A stretch of 64,000 nt of DNA. It comes from Lysobacter antibioticus. GTDB taxonomy: Bacteria > Pseudomonadota > Gammaproteobacteria > Xanthomonadales > Xanthomonadaceae. The notes below the pieces were generated by a model. That model saw only the letters and a program-made list of their open reading frames with translations. It was not told the origin of the DNA and did not search any database. The stretch's first letter is position 1. Every line of letters begins with the position of its first letter. The translations under genes and the position numbers were made by a program. The stretch is from assembly GCF_000731095.1 (NCBI RefSeq), contig NZ_JMTZ01000011.1:62001-126000 (forward strand), in the 5' to 3' direction. This document shows, piece by piece, positions 15,946 to 25,036 of this stretch.

Positions 15946-16259
15946 GGAATGCGTCTGAATCGTTGCGTTGGCGATCGGCCCTGGAGCCTGTGGGAATCGG
16001 TGCCTGGGTCGGTGGTCGGCCGGTTGGCGGCCGATCTAGCTATAGCGGAAGCGGGCGAGGCGGGAGCTGCGTGTCCGGGCCATCACGGCCGCGTTCGCGG
16101 AATCCGGAGGCTGAAGTGCAGGAACGTTCGGGCGAGGCGGACCCGGCCCCTGCCGGGATCGAGTCCGTTCCGATCGAATCCGTCCCGATCAAGTCCGTCC
16201 CGATCGAATCCGCCCCGGCGAGGCGGAACGACGGCGGCAGCCGAGTCACGACAGCCAAG
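15946..16259. other. scpA-scpB spacer with a 15-bp tandem repeat
   Basis: The spacer is 314 bases where these two genes usually abut or overlap. No gene is convincing. It contains four 15-bp units at 16157-16216. Confidence 0.6.
16157..16216. repeat. Four-unit 15-bp tandem repeat
   Basis: Units of the form GATCGAATCCGTCCC (16157, 16172, 16187, 16202), each differing at one to three bases. The unit length is a multiple of three, so a minus-strand frame would read a repeated pentapeptide, but the flanking frame does not resemble a protein. Confidence 0.85.
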
Positions 16260-17183
16260 TCACGAAGCCCGGTCATCGTTGGCGGCGTCGTCGAACTCGC
16301 TGCTGAGTTCGATCTCGTCGGGATCCTTCATGAGCGCCAACGATTTGACGTAGATCGGCGCCGGCGGGCGGCCCTCTTCGGGCTGCTCCTGGACGATCTC
16401 GATCAACTGTTCCTTGGCCAGGGTCAGCAGGCCCAGGAACGTTACCACTATGCCGAGCCGGCCTTCTTCGACCGTGAACAGCGATTCGAAACGATGGAAC
16501 ACGCCATCGGACATGCGGGTCAGCAGTTCGCCCATGCGCTGGCGGACGCTCAAGGCATCGCGCTTGATCGCGTGCTGGGTGTACAGCTCGGCACGCTTGA
16601 ACACGTCGTGCAGGGCCAGCAGCATCTCGCGCAGATCGACCGGCGGCGGCAGTTTGACCGAAGCCCGGTCCGGCACGTAGGCCTGCGCCGGGCTGGTATC
16701 GCGGTCCTGGCGGGGCAGGGTGTCGATGTCCTCGGCCGCCTTCTTGAAGCGCTCGTACTCCTGCAGGCGGCGGACCAACTCTGCGCGCGGGTCTTCTTCG
16801 ATCCCTTCCTCGTTGGCCGAGCGCGGCAGCAGCATGCGCGACTTGATCTCGGCCAGGATCGCGGCCATCACCAGGTATTCGGCGGCCAGCTCGAAACGCA
16901 TCTCGTGCATGGCCTGGATATAAGTCACGTATTGCCGGGTGATCTCGGCGACCGGGATGTCGAGAATCTCCAGGTTCTGACGGCGGATCAGGTACAGCAG
17001 CAGGTCGAGCGGGCCTTCGAACGCGTCCAGGATGACTTCGAGCGCGTCCGGCGGGATGTAGAGATCCTGCGGAATCTGCAGCACCGGCTGGCCGTGGACC
17101 ATCGCCAGCGGCATTTCCTGCTGCTGAGGCGTCGTCGGGGCTGGGCTGGATTCGGTCGCGACGGGCGCGGGTTCGTTGCTCAT
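16260..17183 (-). CDS. scpA: Condensin subunit ScpA (kleisin)
   Basis: The protein has 307 residues, starting at the ATG 17183. After a Pro/Ser-rich N-terminus of about 45 residues the ScpA signature appears: ILDAFEGPLDLLLYLIRRQN, ILDIPVAEITRQYVTYI and AAEYLVMAAILAEIKSRMLL. The C-terminal winged helix is at about 215-290. ScpA bridges the heads of the SMC dimer and binds ScpB. It is first in an operon with scpB and rluB read leftward, separated from scpB by an unusually long spacer. Confidence 0.93.
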   Translation of the reverse strand: MSNEPAPVATESSPAPTTPQQQEMPLAMVHGQPVLQIPQDLYIPPDALEVILDAFEGPLDLLLYLIRRQNLEILDIPVAEITRQYVTYIQAMHEMRFELAAEYLVMAAILAEIKSRMLLPRSANEEGIEEDPRAELVRRLQEYERFKKAAEDIDTLPRQDRDTSPAQAYVPDRASVKLPPPVDLREMLLALHDVFKRAELYTQHAIKRDALSVRQRMGELLTRMSDGVFHRFESLFTVEEGRLGIVVTFLGLLTLAKEQLIEIVQEQPEEGRPPAPIYVKSLALMKDPDEIELSSEFDDAANDDRAS

Positions 17184-17750
17184 TCGAAACCGGCCCCTCC
17201 GGGCCGTCGGCACTGCAGTTACGACGATGCTTGCGGCGCATGACCGCATCGAGAGCCGCGCCAGGTCGTGCAAGGACCGGGATCGAGCTTCCCTGCGGGT
17301 GCTACGGACCACTCTATAAAGGCGTGTGCTTTAGGCCCGAACGGCCCCGGCCTGCGCGTCACGACAAGGCGTGGCGGCTGAGACGAAGGGGGTTGCGGGC
17401 GTGAGCCGGTGGTCTGCAGCTGTGCACTGGCGTACTGGCGCACCGATGATGTGCGGGGAAGTACGGGTGCTGACGTGGCGACGGCTTGGGTCCTGTCGCG
17501 ACGGGCCGCTGCATCCGGCCTCGGGCAATTGACAGTTAGGGTAAGGGCTGGGGCGGGCAGTGTCCAGCGCCGGCATGAACGCCGGCCGGGTCGGGGAGCG
17601 GTACCGGCCGGCCGGCTCCGGGCCGCCCGGGGTCGCGGGCGCGACGGCGCTCGGGTTTGCCGATCGCCGCGACGGCCTGTGCGGGGCCTGTCGCCGGGCC
17701 GTACAGCTATTTAGACTGGGCAGGCACAACTAATGGACTGGGGAATCGCA
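17184..17750. other. Divergent intergenic region between scpA and the second immunity gene
   Basis: The 567 bases contain no convincing gene. They should carry the scpA promoter (leftward) and that of the lipoprotein-effector pair (rightward). A TTGACA hexamer at 17529 has no matching -10 at the usual distance, so I do not call a promoter. Confidence 0.4.
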
Positions 17751-18365
17751 ATGAACCAAGCAAGGACCGTCGCCGCCGCTCTGGTGTTGGCGTTGGCGGG
17801 CTGCAACGCGCCCGCGCCGGAGGCCGGCAAGGCCAATACGGCCGATCCGGCCGCGACCGCGACTCCGGCTTCTGCCGAGCCCGCAGCCGCCGAGCCTGCA
17901 ACTGCCCAGCCGGCGCCGGCCGAGGCGACGCCTTCGGCCCCCGCCAGCGCGGCGGTGCAGTTGCCGGCCGAGGCCTGCGTGAAGAGCGAAGACGGCTTCG
18001 CCTCGTTCTTCGAGCAATTCGTCTACCAGGCGAACGTACGCTCCGCCTATTCCGCGCCGAAGATCGAGATCCGCGACCTCAAGGACCCGGGCAAGCTGCT
18101 GGAGTCGCAGACGCCGCAGCAGGCCGGGCCGTTCAAGATCGCCCTGGTCGACAATCAGTGGTCGTACGACGAGCCCGGCAAGCAGGCCGGCCAACTCGAC
18201 CGGGTCAAGATCGAGCGGACCCTGAGCGGCGACCGCATGCGGGTCGACTTCGTCAAGGCCGAGTTCTCGCCCGATGAGGACGTGGTCAAGACCCTCGGCA
18301 AGCCGGAAGCGTATGTGTTCGAGTTCAAGCAAGGGTGCTGGCAGCTGACTCAACAGCTGCGTTGA
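17751..18365 (+). CDS. Lipoprotein, candidate immunity protein (paralogue of 886)
   Basis: The protein has 204 residues. The ATG at 17751 follows a GGGGA sequence and opens a lipoprotein signal peptide (MNQARTVAAALVLALAGC, lipobox LAGC). A long Ala/Pro/Glu/Thr linker leads to a domain beginning EACVKSEDGFASFFEQFV and ending near FKQGCWQLTQ. This repeats the pattern of the lipoprotein at 886: a Cys before GF..F...., a central charged segment, and (K)Q.GCW near the end. It precedes the M23/XVIPCD effector at 18429 by 63 bases. By analogy with X-T4SS effector-immunity pairs it probably protects the periplasm from that effector; specificity is unproven. Confidence 0.78.
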   Translation: MNQARTVAAALVLALAGCNAPAPEAGKANTADPAATATPASAEPAAAEPATAQPAPAEATPSAPASAAVQLPAEACVKSEDGFASFFEQFVYQANVRSAYSAPKIEIRDLKDPGKLLESQTPQQAGPFKIALVDNQWSYDEPGKQAGQLDRVKIERTLSGDRMRVDFVKAEFSPDEDVVKTLGKPEAYVFEFKQGCWQLTQQLR

Positions 18366-18428
18366 ACCCCGGCCTCTCCCGCGAGCGGGGGCGGCCGTCC
18401 GGATAAACCATCGACAAGGAGAAGTACG

Positions 18429-19784
18429 ATGCCCAAGTATTCGATCGTCGAATCGGTCGGTCGTGGCGTACAGCACGTCCACGATTACGAAGACCTCGAG
18501 CGCCACCATCCCACCCGCGGCAACGAGCGCGGCCGCGTCTACGGCACCGTCAACGGCGAGCGCGAAGAACTGCTCGGCAACTATGCCGGCACGCCGACCG
18601 TCTCGCGCGACGGCGACCACTACGTTTCCAAGGACTTCGTGCTGCAGGCCGGCGGCTCCAGCGCCGTGGCCGTGCCCGCGGTCGCCAACGGCTACATCGG
18701 CCGGGTCGACCCGCGCGACGGCATCGTCCAGATCTACGACCGCCCGGCCAACGATCCCAACCGCGAGATGATCGCGCAGTACCGGCACATGGACCTGCGC
18801 AACACCGAGTTGAAGGTCGGCGACCGCGTCGAGTACGGCCAGCCGCTCGGCATCCAGGGCGGTTTCAACAAAGGCGATCCGAACGCCTTCGGCAAGCACG
18901 TCCACGTCGACATCAACACCGGCTACATGCCGCAGATGGAGCGTTACGTACGCGACATCGACAGCGGCGCGATCAGCACCGATCGCCGCCCGCCGCATTC
19001 GGACAACCTGACCGGCCCGGCGCAAGTGAGCAACGTCTCCGGCAACGGTCGCGCCGTGCACACGCCCGGCGGCCCCGGTTCGACCACCCAGGCCGCGGCG
19101 ATGGCCGACGGCGTGCTGCGCAAGGAAGAGCGCGGTCCCGAGGTCAAGGCGATGCAGGAGCAGTTGGCCAAGCTCGGCTATAAGGACGCGCAGGGCCATG
19201 CGATCGTGCCGGACGGCAAGTTCGGCCAGCACACCAAGGAAGCGGTCGAGGCGTTCCAGCGCGATCATCACCTCAAGGTCGACGGCATCGCCGGCCCGCG
19301 TACGCTGGAGGCCTTGAAGAAGGCCGAGCCGGCGCAGGCGCAGGCCCACGACGGGCACAGCCATGCGCGTACGGCGGCCGACCCGGCGCGTGCGCCCCTG
19401 CTGTCGGATACGGCGCACCCGAACAACGCGATGTTCCGGCAGGCGGTCGACGGCTTGGAGAAGCTCGGCCCGCAGGCCGGTTTCAAGAATCGCCAGGAAG
19501 TCGAGAACGCCGCGGCGACGCTGACCTACGAGGCCCGCGTCAGCGGCCTGACCAAGATCGACCACGTCGCTTTGAATGCGAATGGCAACGGTTTGTTCGC
19601 GGTGCAGGGCGGTCTCAACGACCCGACCCACCACCGCGCTTACGCCGACAAGGCGATCGCGGCGAACCAGCCGGTCGAGCAATCGAGCCAGCGCCTGCAG
19701 CAGGATGTGCCGCAAGCGGCGCAGCAGAGCCAGCAGGCGACGCAGCAGCAACAGCAGCAACCGGCGCGGCCGATGGTGGCGTGA
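18429..19784 (+). CDS. X-T4SS effector: M23-like peptidase, peptidoglycan-binding domain and XVIPCD
   Basis: The protein has 451 residues. The ATG at 18429 follows AAGGAGAAG. It has the same layout as the effector at 1509: conserved N-terminal block ([20 protein letters not shown]), M23-like domain at about 70-165 with HVH at 157-159, PG_binding_1 at about 225-297 ([14 protein letters not shown]), a His-rich linker, XVIPCD at about 331-430 ([24 protein letters not shown]) and a polyglutamine-rich tail. No signal peptide. It should be delivered by VirD4/VirB to degrade peptidoglycan of competitors. The lipoprotein at 17751 is the probable cognate immunity protein. Confidence 0.88.
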   Translation: MPKYSIVESVGRGVQHVHDYEDLERHHPTRGNERGRVYGTVNGEREELLGNYAGTPTVSRDGDHYVSKDFVLQAGGSSAVAVPAVANGYIGRVDPRDGIVQIYDRPANDPNREMIAQYRHMDLRNTELKVGDRVEYGQPLGIQGGFNKGDPNAFGKHVHVDINTGYMPQMERYVRDIDSGAISTDRRPPHSDNLTGPAQVSNVSGNGRAVHTPGGPGSTTQAAAMADGVLRKEERGPEVKAMQEQLAKLGYKDAQGHAIVPDGKFGQHTKEAVEAFQRDHHLKVDGIAGPRTLEALKKAEPAQAQAHDGHSHARTAADPARAPLLSDTAHPNNAMFRQAVDGLEKLGPQAGFKNRQEVENAAATLTYEARVSGLTKIDHVALNANGNGLFAVQGGLNDPTHHRAYADKAIAANQPVEQSSQRLQQDVPQAAQQSQQATQQQQQQPARPMVA

Positions 19785-19965
19785 CCGCCAATGGCCCGCG
19801 TCTGCCGACGCGGGCCGCTTCGTCGGCGCAAGGCCGGCACGCCGATGCGTTTGCGCGCGCGCCGCATGCGAATACAGCCGACCGGGTGCGCGCAAGCCGG
19901 CCCGGAGCCTGCGAGAATGCAGCCTCGCGCGGCGTGCGCGCCCCTCACGAGGTCGAAGTCCAGGC

Positions 19966-20265
19966 ATGTGGTATCTGATCGAAGGTTATGACGTCGCCGA
20001 TTCCTTGCCCGCGCGCGGCGCGGCGCGTCCCGCGCATCTGGCGCGCCTGACCGCATTGCGCGACCAGGGCCGCTTGTTGCTGGCCGGGCCGTGCCCGGCG
20101 ATCGATGCCGAAGACCCGGGTCCGGCCGGTTTCAGCGGCAGCCTGATCGTCGCCGAGTTCGAATCGCTCGAGGCCGCGCGCGCCTGGGCCGATGCCGATC
20201 CCTACGTCGACGCCGGCGTGTACGCGCGGGTCGAGGTGCGTCCGTTCCGCAAGGTGCTGCCGTAA
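19966..20265 (+). CDS. yciI: YCII-family protein YciI
   Basis: The protein has 99 residues and opens [14 protein letters not shown]. The YCII fold is recognisable: a first beta strand, [15 protein letters not shown], then [26 protein letters not shown] with the conserved D-P-Y. These small ferredoxin-like dimers are enzyme-like but of uncertain function. The stop overlaps the bolA start (TAATG), the usual xanthomonad arrangement, which suggests translational coupling. Confidence 0.9.
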   Translation: MWYLIEGYDVADSLPARGAARPAHLARLTALRDQGRLLLAGPCPAIDAEDPGPAGFSGSLIVAEFESLEAARAWADADPYVDAGVYARVEVRPFRKVLP

Positions 20266-20552
20266 TGGCGCTGCCGCGCGAACAGCGCGTCGAGGCGATC
20301 CGCCATGCGATCGAGACCGCGCTGGCGCCGGCCTCGCTGGAGGTCGAGGACGAAAGCCATCGCCACGTCGGCCATGCTGGCGCCCAGGACGGGCGCGGGC
20401 ATTTCCGTGTCGCCGTGGTCAGCGCTGCCTTCGTCGGTTTGAACCCGATCGCGCGTCATCGCGCGGTCTATGCCGCGGTCGGCGATCTGATGAACACCGA
20501 CATCCATGCGCTCTCGATCAGTGCGCGCACGCCGGACGAAGGCGCCGGCTGA
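20265..20552 (+). CDS. bolA: BolA-family protein
   Basis: The protein has 95 residues. Features: an N-terminal helix (REQRVEAIRHAIETALAPASLEVEDES), the conserved HVGHAG..DGRGHFRVAVVS segment, FVGLNPIARHRAVYAAVGDLM and the terminal IHALSISARTP. BolA proteins partner with monothiol glutaredoxins in Fe-S handling and affect morphology under stress; the conserved histidine for cluster binding is present in the IHALS motif. Translation is coupled to yciI. Confidence 0.93.
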   Translation: MALPREQRVEAIRHAIETALAPASLEVEDESHRHVGHAGAQDGRGHFRVAVVSAAFVGLNPIARHRAVYAAVGDLMNTDIHALSISARTPDEGAG

Positions 20553-20627
20553 ACACGGCGGTCGAAGCGGGGCGCTGATCGCACAGTGCATGTCGCGCTG
20601 CAGCATGCGCGCCTGTGCAGGAAGCCG

Positions 20628-20641
20628 TTAAACGCTTTTCA
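20628..20641. promoter_or_regulatory. LacI-type operator A
   Basis: TTAAACGCTTTTCA reads on the other strand as TGAAAAGCGTTTAA, a match to the TGwAAnCGnTTnCA pattern seen at the other sites of this regulon. It is first of three before lacI. Confidence 0.6.
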
Positions 20642-20643
20642 TA

Positions 20644-20657
20644 ACAAGCGCTTTACA
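20644..20657. promoter_or_regulatory. LacI-type operator B
   Basis: ACAAGCGCTTTACA, on the other strand TGTAAAGCGCTTGT, has a palindromic AAGCGCTT core. Its centre is 16 bases from the centre of site A. Confidence 0.65.
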
Positions 20658-20665
20658 CTTGTTCT

Positions 20666-20679
20666 TGAAAACGTTTACA
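20666..20679. promoter_or_regulatory. LacI-type operator C
   Basis: TGAAAACGTTTACA has an AAACGTTT palindromic core. It matches the site at 38251 at 13 of 14 positions. It lies 42 bases before the lacI start and suggests autoregulation. Confidence 0.8.
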
Positions 20680-20721
20680 GTCGGGCCACTTTCCAGCCGC
20701 GAGGGGCGGTCCAGGAACGTG

Positions 20722-21762
20722 ATGAGCGTGACGATCAAAGATGTCGCCCGTGCGGCGCAGGTGTCGGTTGCGACGGTGTCGCGGACCTTGAACGGCCATG
20801 GCAACGTGGCCGAGGAGGTCAGGCGCCGCGTGCTCGCGGTGGCCCAGGGCCTGCGCTATACGCCGCACGCCGCCGCGCGCAGCCTCAGCAGCCGGCGCAC
20901 CCATACCTTGGGCGTGGTCCTGCCGGACCTGCACGGCGAATTCTTCTCGGAACTGGTGCGCGGCGTCGACCAGGTCGCGCGCGAGCATCGCCTGCACCTG
21001 TTGGTGTCGAGCTATCACGGCCGGCCGGAAGAGCAGGCCGCGGCCTTGCGCGCAATGCGCGGCCGCGTCGACGGTTTGCTGGTGATGTCGCCCTATGTCG
21101 CGGCGCAGGCGCCGATCGTCGATGAACTCGATGCGGCCATGCCGATCGTGTTGATCAACACCCAGAGCGCCGTGCCCGGCCTGTTGTCGCTGAGCGTCGA
21201 CAATTACGGCGGCGCCCAGGCCATGGTCGAGCACCTGGTCGATTGCGGTCATCGCCGCATCGCCTTCATCGCCGGCCCGGAAGACAATTTCGATGCCCAC
21301 GAACGCCTGCGCGGTTATCGCGAAGCGCTTGCGCGGCTGTTGCCCGATGCAAGCGAATGGGTGCTGCCGGGCCAGTTCGACGAGGCCTCCGGCCATCGCG
21401 CCGGCCAGGCCTTGCTGGCCGCGCCACAGCGCCCCGATGCGGTGTTCGCGGCCAACGACATGATGGCGCTGGGCTGTTTGTTTTCGTTCGTGCAGGCGGG
21501 CCTCAAGGTGCCCGACGACATCGCGGTGGCGGGGTTCGACGATATCCCGCTTGCACGCTATGTCCACCCGACACTCACGACCATGCGGGTCAATATCGCC
21601 GAGCTCGGTGCCCGGGCGGCGCGTCTGCTGTTGACGCAACTGGGCACCGATGCCGCAGCGCAGGAGCAACAACCATCCATGGACGAGCCGCGGCAGAGCG
21701 AACCGCTGCGGCCGGAACTGATAGTGCGCGAGTCCGGGGTACGCCGAGGGGGCGGTGGCTGA
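20722..21762 (+). CDS. LacI-family transcriptional regulator of the glucan locus
   Basis: The protein has 346 residues. The ATG at 20722 follows CAGGAACG. The helix-turn-helix is canonical (TIKDVARAAQVSVATVSRTL), followed by the hinge helix (AARSLSSRRTHTLGVVLPDL) and the periplasmic-binding-protein-like effector domain (CGHRRIAFIAGPEDN, FAANDMMALGC, DIAVAGFDDIPLARYVHPTL). Three operator-like sites precede it; similar sites precede the TonB receptor at 21866 and lie between GH1 and the ABC ATPase near 38251. It is therefore the likely repressor of the whole carbohydrate regulon, released by an imported sugar. Confidence 0.92.
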   Translation: MSVTIKDVARAAQVSVATVSRTLNGHGNVAEEVRRRVLAVAQGLRYTPHAAARSLSSRRTHTLGVVLPDLHGEFFSELVRGVDQVAREHRLHLLVSSYHGRPEEQAAALRAMRGRVDGLLVMSPYVAAQAPIVDELDAAMPIVLINTQSAVPGLLSLSVDNYGGAQAMVEHLVDCGHRRIAFIAGPEDNFDAHERLRGYREALARLLPDASEWVLPGQFDEASGHRAGQALLAAPQRPDAVFAANDMMALGCLFSFVQAGLKVPDDIAVAGFDDIPLARYVHPTLTTMRVNIAELGARAARLLLTQLGTDAAAQEQQPSMDEPRQSEPLRPELIVRESGVRRGGGG

Positions 21763-21789
21763 TCGCGTCGAAAAAAATTTGGACGAACG

Positions 21790-21803
21790 TGTAAGCGATT
21801 ACA
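21790..21803. promoter_or_regulatory. LacI-type operator D before the TonB-dependent receptor
   Basis: TGTAAGCGATTACA is a near-perfect palindrome (TGTAA...TTACA), 62 bases before the receptor start, fitting the consensus of sites C and E. Confidence 0.8.
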
Positions 21804-21865
21804 GAGCAGAGATTGCTCCACCGTTGCAACCTTGCAGTACGTGCTCCTTGGAGGGAGGAAAGCAT

Positions 21866-24800
21866 ATGAACCCACACCACTCGCGTCGCTCCAGCAATAA
21901 ATCCGACAGTAAATCCGGCCATTCCAGGCCCAGCCGCAGCCTGCTGGCCTGCGCGCTCGCCAGCTGCCTGGCGATGGCCGCGCCGATCGCCTTCGCCCAG
22001 GGCACTGCCGCGACCATCCGCGGTGCGGTCAGCGGCAACGCCGGCCCGGCCGCGAACGCCAGCGTCACTGCGACCAATCTCGCCAACGGCCTGACCCGCA
22101 AGGTGCAGACCGGCGCCGACGGCAACTACACCCTGGCCGGCCTGCCTCCGGGCACGTACCGCATCGACGTCAGCGCCGATGGACAGAGCAACACCCGCAA
22201 TGTGACCGTCGCGGTCGGCCAGGCCGCGACGCTCAACGTATCGACCGGCGGCGTCGCCGAGGCCGCGCCGAGCGGCGAGGCGACCGACCTCGACAAGGTC
22301 ACCGTCACCTCGACCGCATTGGTCGAGACCCGCACCTCGGAAATCGCCACCTACGTCAGCAACAAGCAGATCGCCGCGCTGCCGCAGGCCTCGCGCAACT
22401 TCCTGGCGTTCGCCGACATCGTTCCCGGCGTGCAGTTCAAGACCGGCACCGAAGGCTCGACCTCGCTGCGCAGCGGCGCCCAGCTCAGCAACGGCATCAA
22501 CGTCTACGTCGACGGCGTCGGCCAGAAGGACTACGTGCTCAAGGGCGGCATCACCGGCCAGGACTCCAGCCGCGGCAATCCGTTCCCGCAGCTCGGCATC
22601 GCCGAGTACAAGGTCATCACTTCCAACTACAAGGCCGAGTACGACCAGCTCAGCAGCGCCGCGATCACCGCGGTGACCAAGTCCGGCGGCAACGAATTCC
22701 ACGGCAGTTTCTTCTGGGACCACACCTCGGACCAATGGAACGCCAAGACCGTGCGCGAAGAAAAGGGCGAAGTGCCCAAGGCGCAATCGAAGGAAGAGCA
22801 GTACGGCGCCTCGTTCAGCGGCCCGCTGATCCAGGACCGGATGCACTTCTTCGTCACCTACGAGGCCAAGGAATACAACTCGCCGCGGGCGATCACCCCG
22901 GGCCGCAATTTCCGCATCGACCAGTTGCCGGCGCCGTTCCAGGAGATGGCGCGGCAATCGATCAGCGCACCGTTCAAGGAAGACCTGTACTTCGGCAAGA
23001 TCGATTGGGCGCCGGGCGATGCCCACCTGATCGAGCTGACCACCAAGTACCGCAAGGAAGACGAGCTGACCAACATCGGCGGCGCCCGGCTGGCCGAATA
23101 CGGCACCCTCAAGGCCGGCGAGGAAACCCGCGTCGACCTGCGCTATCAGTACAGCGCCGCCGACTGGATCAACGACGCCCACCTCACCTATGAGGACGTG
23201 ACCTTCGGGCCGCGCCCGGCGACGCTGAGCAACGGTTTCAACCTGCGCGTGCCGCGCCAGGGCCAGGAAACGCGCAACAACCCGGAGATGGAGGAAGTCC
23301 TCAACTTCGGCGGCGGCGGCGACTTCCAGAACAAGGGCCAGAAGGGCTATGCCTTCCAGAACGATTTCACCTGGAACGGCTGGGACGGCCACACCGTCAA
23401 GGCCGGCCTCAAGTACAAGACCATCGACATCACCGCGATGGAGAAGCAGCCGTACACGCCGCAGTACCGTTACGACATCCGCAATTTCGCCACGCCTTAT
23501 GAAGTGCGGTTCTCCGGTTCGGCGACCGGCTTCCCGCCGGCGGTGAAGTCCAAGAACAAGCAGTTCGGCATCTATCTGCAGGACGACTGGGAGGTCAACG
23601 AGCATCTGACCTTGAATCTGGGCCTGCGCTGGGATTACGAGACCACGCCGAGCTACGAGGATTTCGTGACCCCGGCCAACCTAGTCGCGGCCTTGAATGC
23701 CTACCCGAACATCCATAACGCCAACGTCGATTACGACATCAACGATTACATCAGCACCGGCAGCAACCGTAAGGCGTTCAAGGACGGCTGGCAGCCGCGT
23801 CTGGGCTTCTCCTACGATCTCAACGGCGACGAGCGCCATGTGATCTTCGGCGGCGCCGGGCGTTCGTATAACCGCAACCAGTTCGATTACCTGTCGTTCG
23901 AGCGTTATCGCCTGGCGTTCCAGCAGATCACTTACCAGTTCAATTCGCCGAACCACACCTGCACGGTCACGCCGACCGGCAACTGCTTCAACTTCGATCC
24001 GAGCTTCAACGATCCGGCCACGTTGGCGGCGTTGGCATTGCAGCGCCCGAACGCCGGCAACGAGGTGTTCCTGCTCAACAACGACCTGAAGACGCCGTAT
24101 TCCGATCAGTTCAGCCTCGGCATGCGCAACGCCTTCGCGATGTTCGGCCACGACTGGAATTCGTCGGCGACCCTGCTGCATATCCGCAGCCACGACGGCA
24201 TCTTGTTCACCCTCGGCAACCGTCTCCCGAACGGCAACTTCTACCCGCCGGGGGTGAGCTTCGGCAGCCCGCCGTTCGGCCAGAACCTGCCCGGTTTCGG
24301 CAACTTCTTCATCGGCAACAACGCCGTCGAGACGCGCTTGAATTCCTTGCTGCTGTCGCTGGACAAGCCCTTCACCGAGGAATCGGGCTGGGGCGTCAGC
24401 CTGGCCTATACCTACAGCGACGCCAAGGAGAACCGCAACAACTCCGACATCTTCGCGTTCGATTATCCGAACCTGGACGATGTCGGCTTCACCCGCGCGC
24501 TCGGTATCTCCAAGCACCGCCTGGTCGCCACCGGCATCATGGATTTTTACGGCATGACCCTGTCGGGCAAGCTGACCCTGGCCAGCCCGGAAGCGGAGGA
24601 ATCGCTGAACTGCATCACCAACGGGCCGAACCACTGCTATTTCCAGCCCTACACCCCGGGCGACACGATCGGCTTCAAGCAGTTCGACCTGGCCTTGCAG
24701 AAGGAGTGGGACACCGGCACCGACTTCAAGTTCTGGGTCCGCGGCGACGTGCTGAACGTCTTCAACTGGCGCAACTACATCGACTACGACACCTTCCGTG

Positions 24801-24898
24801 GCGTGGTCGGCAACCCGAACGAGCGCCTCGGCGAGCGTCGCGACAACATCGCGCTGCCGACCCGAAGCTTCAAGCTGTCGATGGGCTTCAACTGGTAA
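21866..24898 (+). CDS. TonB-dependent receptor, Oar-like with carboxypeptidase-regulatory domain
   Basis: The protein has 1010 residues. The start is the ATG at 21866 after GGGAGG; it opens a long basic N-terminus and a signal peptide ending AAPIAFAQG. A carboxypeptidase-regulatory-like domain (about 48-130: AATIRGAVSGNAGPAANASV, GNYTLAGLPPGTYRI) precedes the plug (LDKVTVTSTALVETRTSEIA) and the 22-strand barrel ending in RSFKLSMGFNW with the terminal Trp. Such outer-membrane receptors import oligosaccharides with TonB energy. Its position between LacI and a GH144-like lipoprotein supports glucan-fragment uptake. A hairpin at 24904-24935 follows. Confidence 0.92.
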   Translation: MNPHHSRRSSNKSDSKSGHSRPSRSLLACALASCLAMAAPIAFAQGTAATIRGAVSGNAGPAANASVTATNLANGLTRKVQTGADGNYTLAGLPPGTYRIDVSADGQSNTRNVTVAVGQAATLNVSTGGVAEAAPSGEATDLDKVTVTSTALVETRTSEIATYVSNKQIAALPQASRNFLAFADIVPGVQFKTGTEGSTSLRSGAQLSNGINVYVDGVGQKDYVLKGGITGQDSSRGNPFPQLGIAEYKVITSNYKAEYDQLSSAAITAVTKSGGNEFHGSFFWDHTSDQWNAKTVREEKGEVPKAQSKEEQYGASFSGPLIQDRMHFFVTYEAKEYNSPRAITPGRNFRIDQLPAPFQEMARQSISAPFKEDLYFGKIDWAPGDAHLIELTTKYRKEDELTNIGGARLAEYGTLKAGEETRVDLRYQYSAADWINDAHLTYEDVTFGPRPATLSNGFNLRVPRQGQETRNNPEMEEVLNFGGGGDFQNKGQKGYAFQNDFTWNGWDGHTVKAGLKYKTIDITAMEKQPYTPQYRYDIRNFATPYEVRFSGSATGFPPAVKSKNKQFGIYLQDDWEVNEHLTLNLGLRWDYETTPSYEDFVTPANLVAALNAYPNIHNANVDYDINDYISTGSNRKAFKDGWQPRLGFSYDLNGDERHVIFGGAGRSYNRNQFDYLSFERYRLAFQQITYQFNSPNHTCTVTPTGNCFNFDPSFNDPATLAALALQRPNAGNEVFLLNNDLKTPYSDQFSLGMRNAFAMFGHDWNSSATLLHIRSHDGILFTLGNRLPNGNFYPPGVSFGSPPFGQNLPGFGNFFIGNNAVETRLNSLLLSLDKPFTEESGWGVSLAYTYSDAKENRNNSDIFAFDYPNLDDVGFTRALGISKHRLVATGIMDFYGMTLSGKLTLASPEAEESLNCITNGPNHCYFQPYTPGDTIGFKQFDLALQKEWDTGTDFKFWVRGDVLNVFNWRNYIDYDTFRGVVGNPNERLGERRDNIALPTRSFKLSMGFNW

Positions 24899-24903
24899 AC
24901 GAG

Positions 24904-24935
24904 AGGCGCCGGCCGTCTGCGGACGGCTGGCGCCT
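24904..24935 (+). terminator. Hairpin after the TonB-dependent receptor
   Basis: Arms AGGCGCCGGCCGTC and GACGGCTGGCGCCT pair around TGCG with one mismatch. The run of T is poor, so this may attenuate or stabilise the receptor message; that would explain higher receptor expression than the downstream genes. Confidence 0.55.
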
Positions 24936-25036
24936 GGTTCTGCGTTAGCTGGCCGGCATGCATGTTTGCGGCAACGAACTTTTCTTCATTGCATCGATCT
25001 AAATCTCAACACGAAGACACAGGGGTCTTTCGTTTC

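Noticed and set aside
16157-16216. Possible CRISPR-like array
   Set aside because: The units are contiguous, with no spacers, and no cas gene is present.
16040-16276. Minus-strand frame reading a repeated SIGTD-like pentapeptide in the scpA-scpB spacer
   Set aside because: The repeat is explained by the 15-bp DNA tandem array. Flanking residues look non-coding and it overlaps the scpA stop.
17529-17560. Sigma-70 promoter with TTGACA
   Set aside because: No -10-like hexamer at 16-18 bases.
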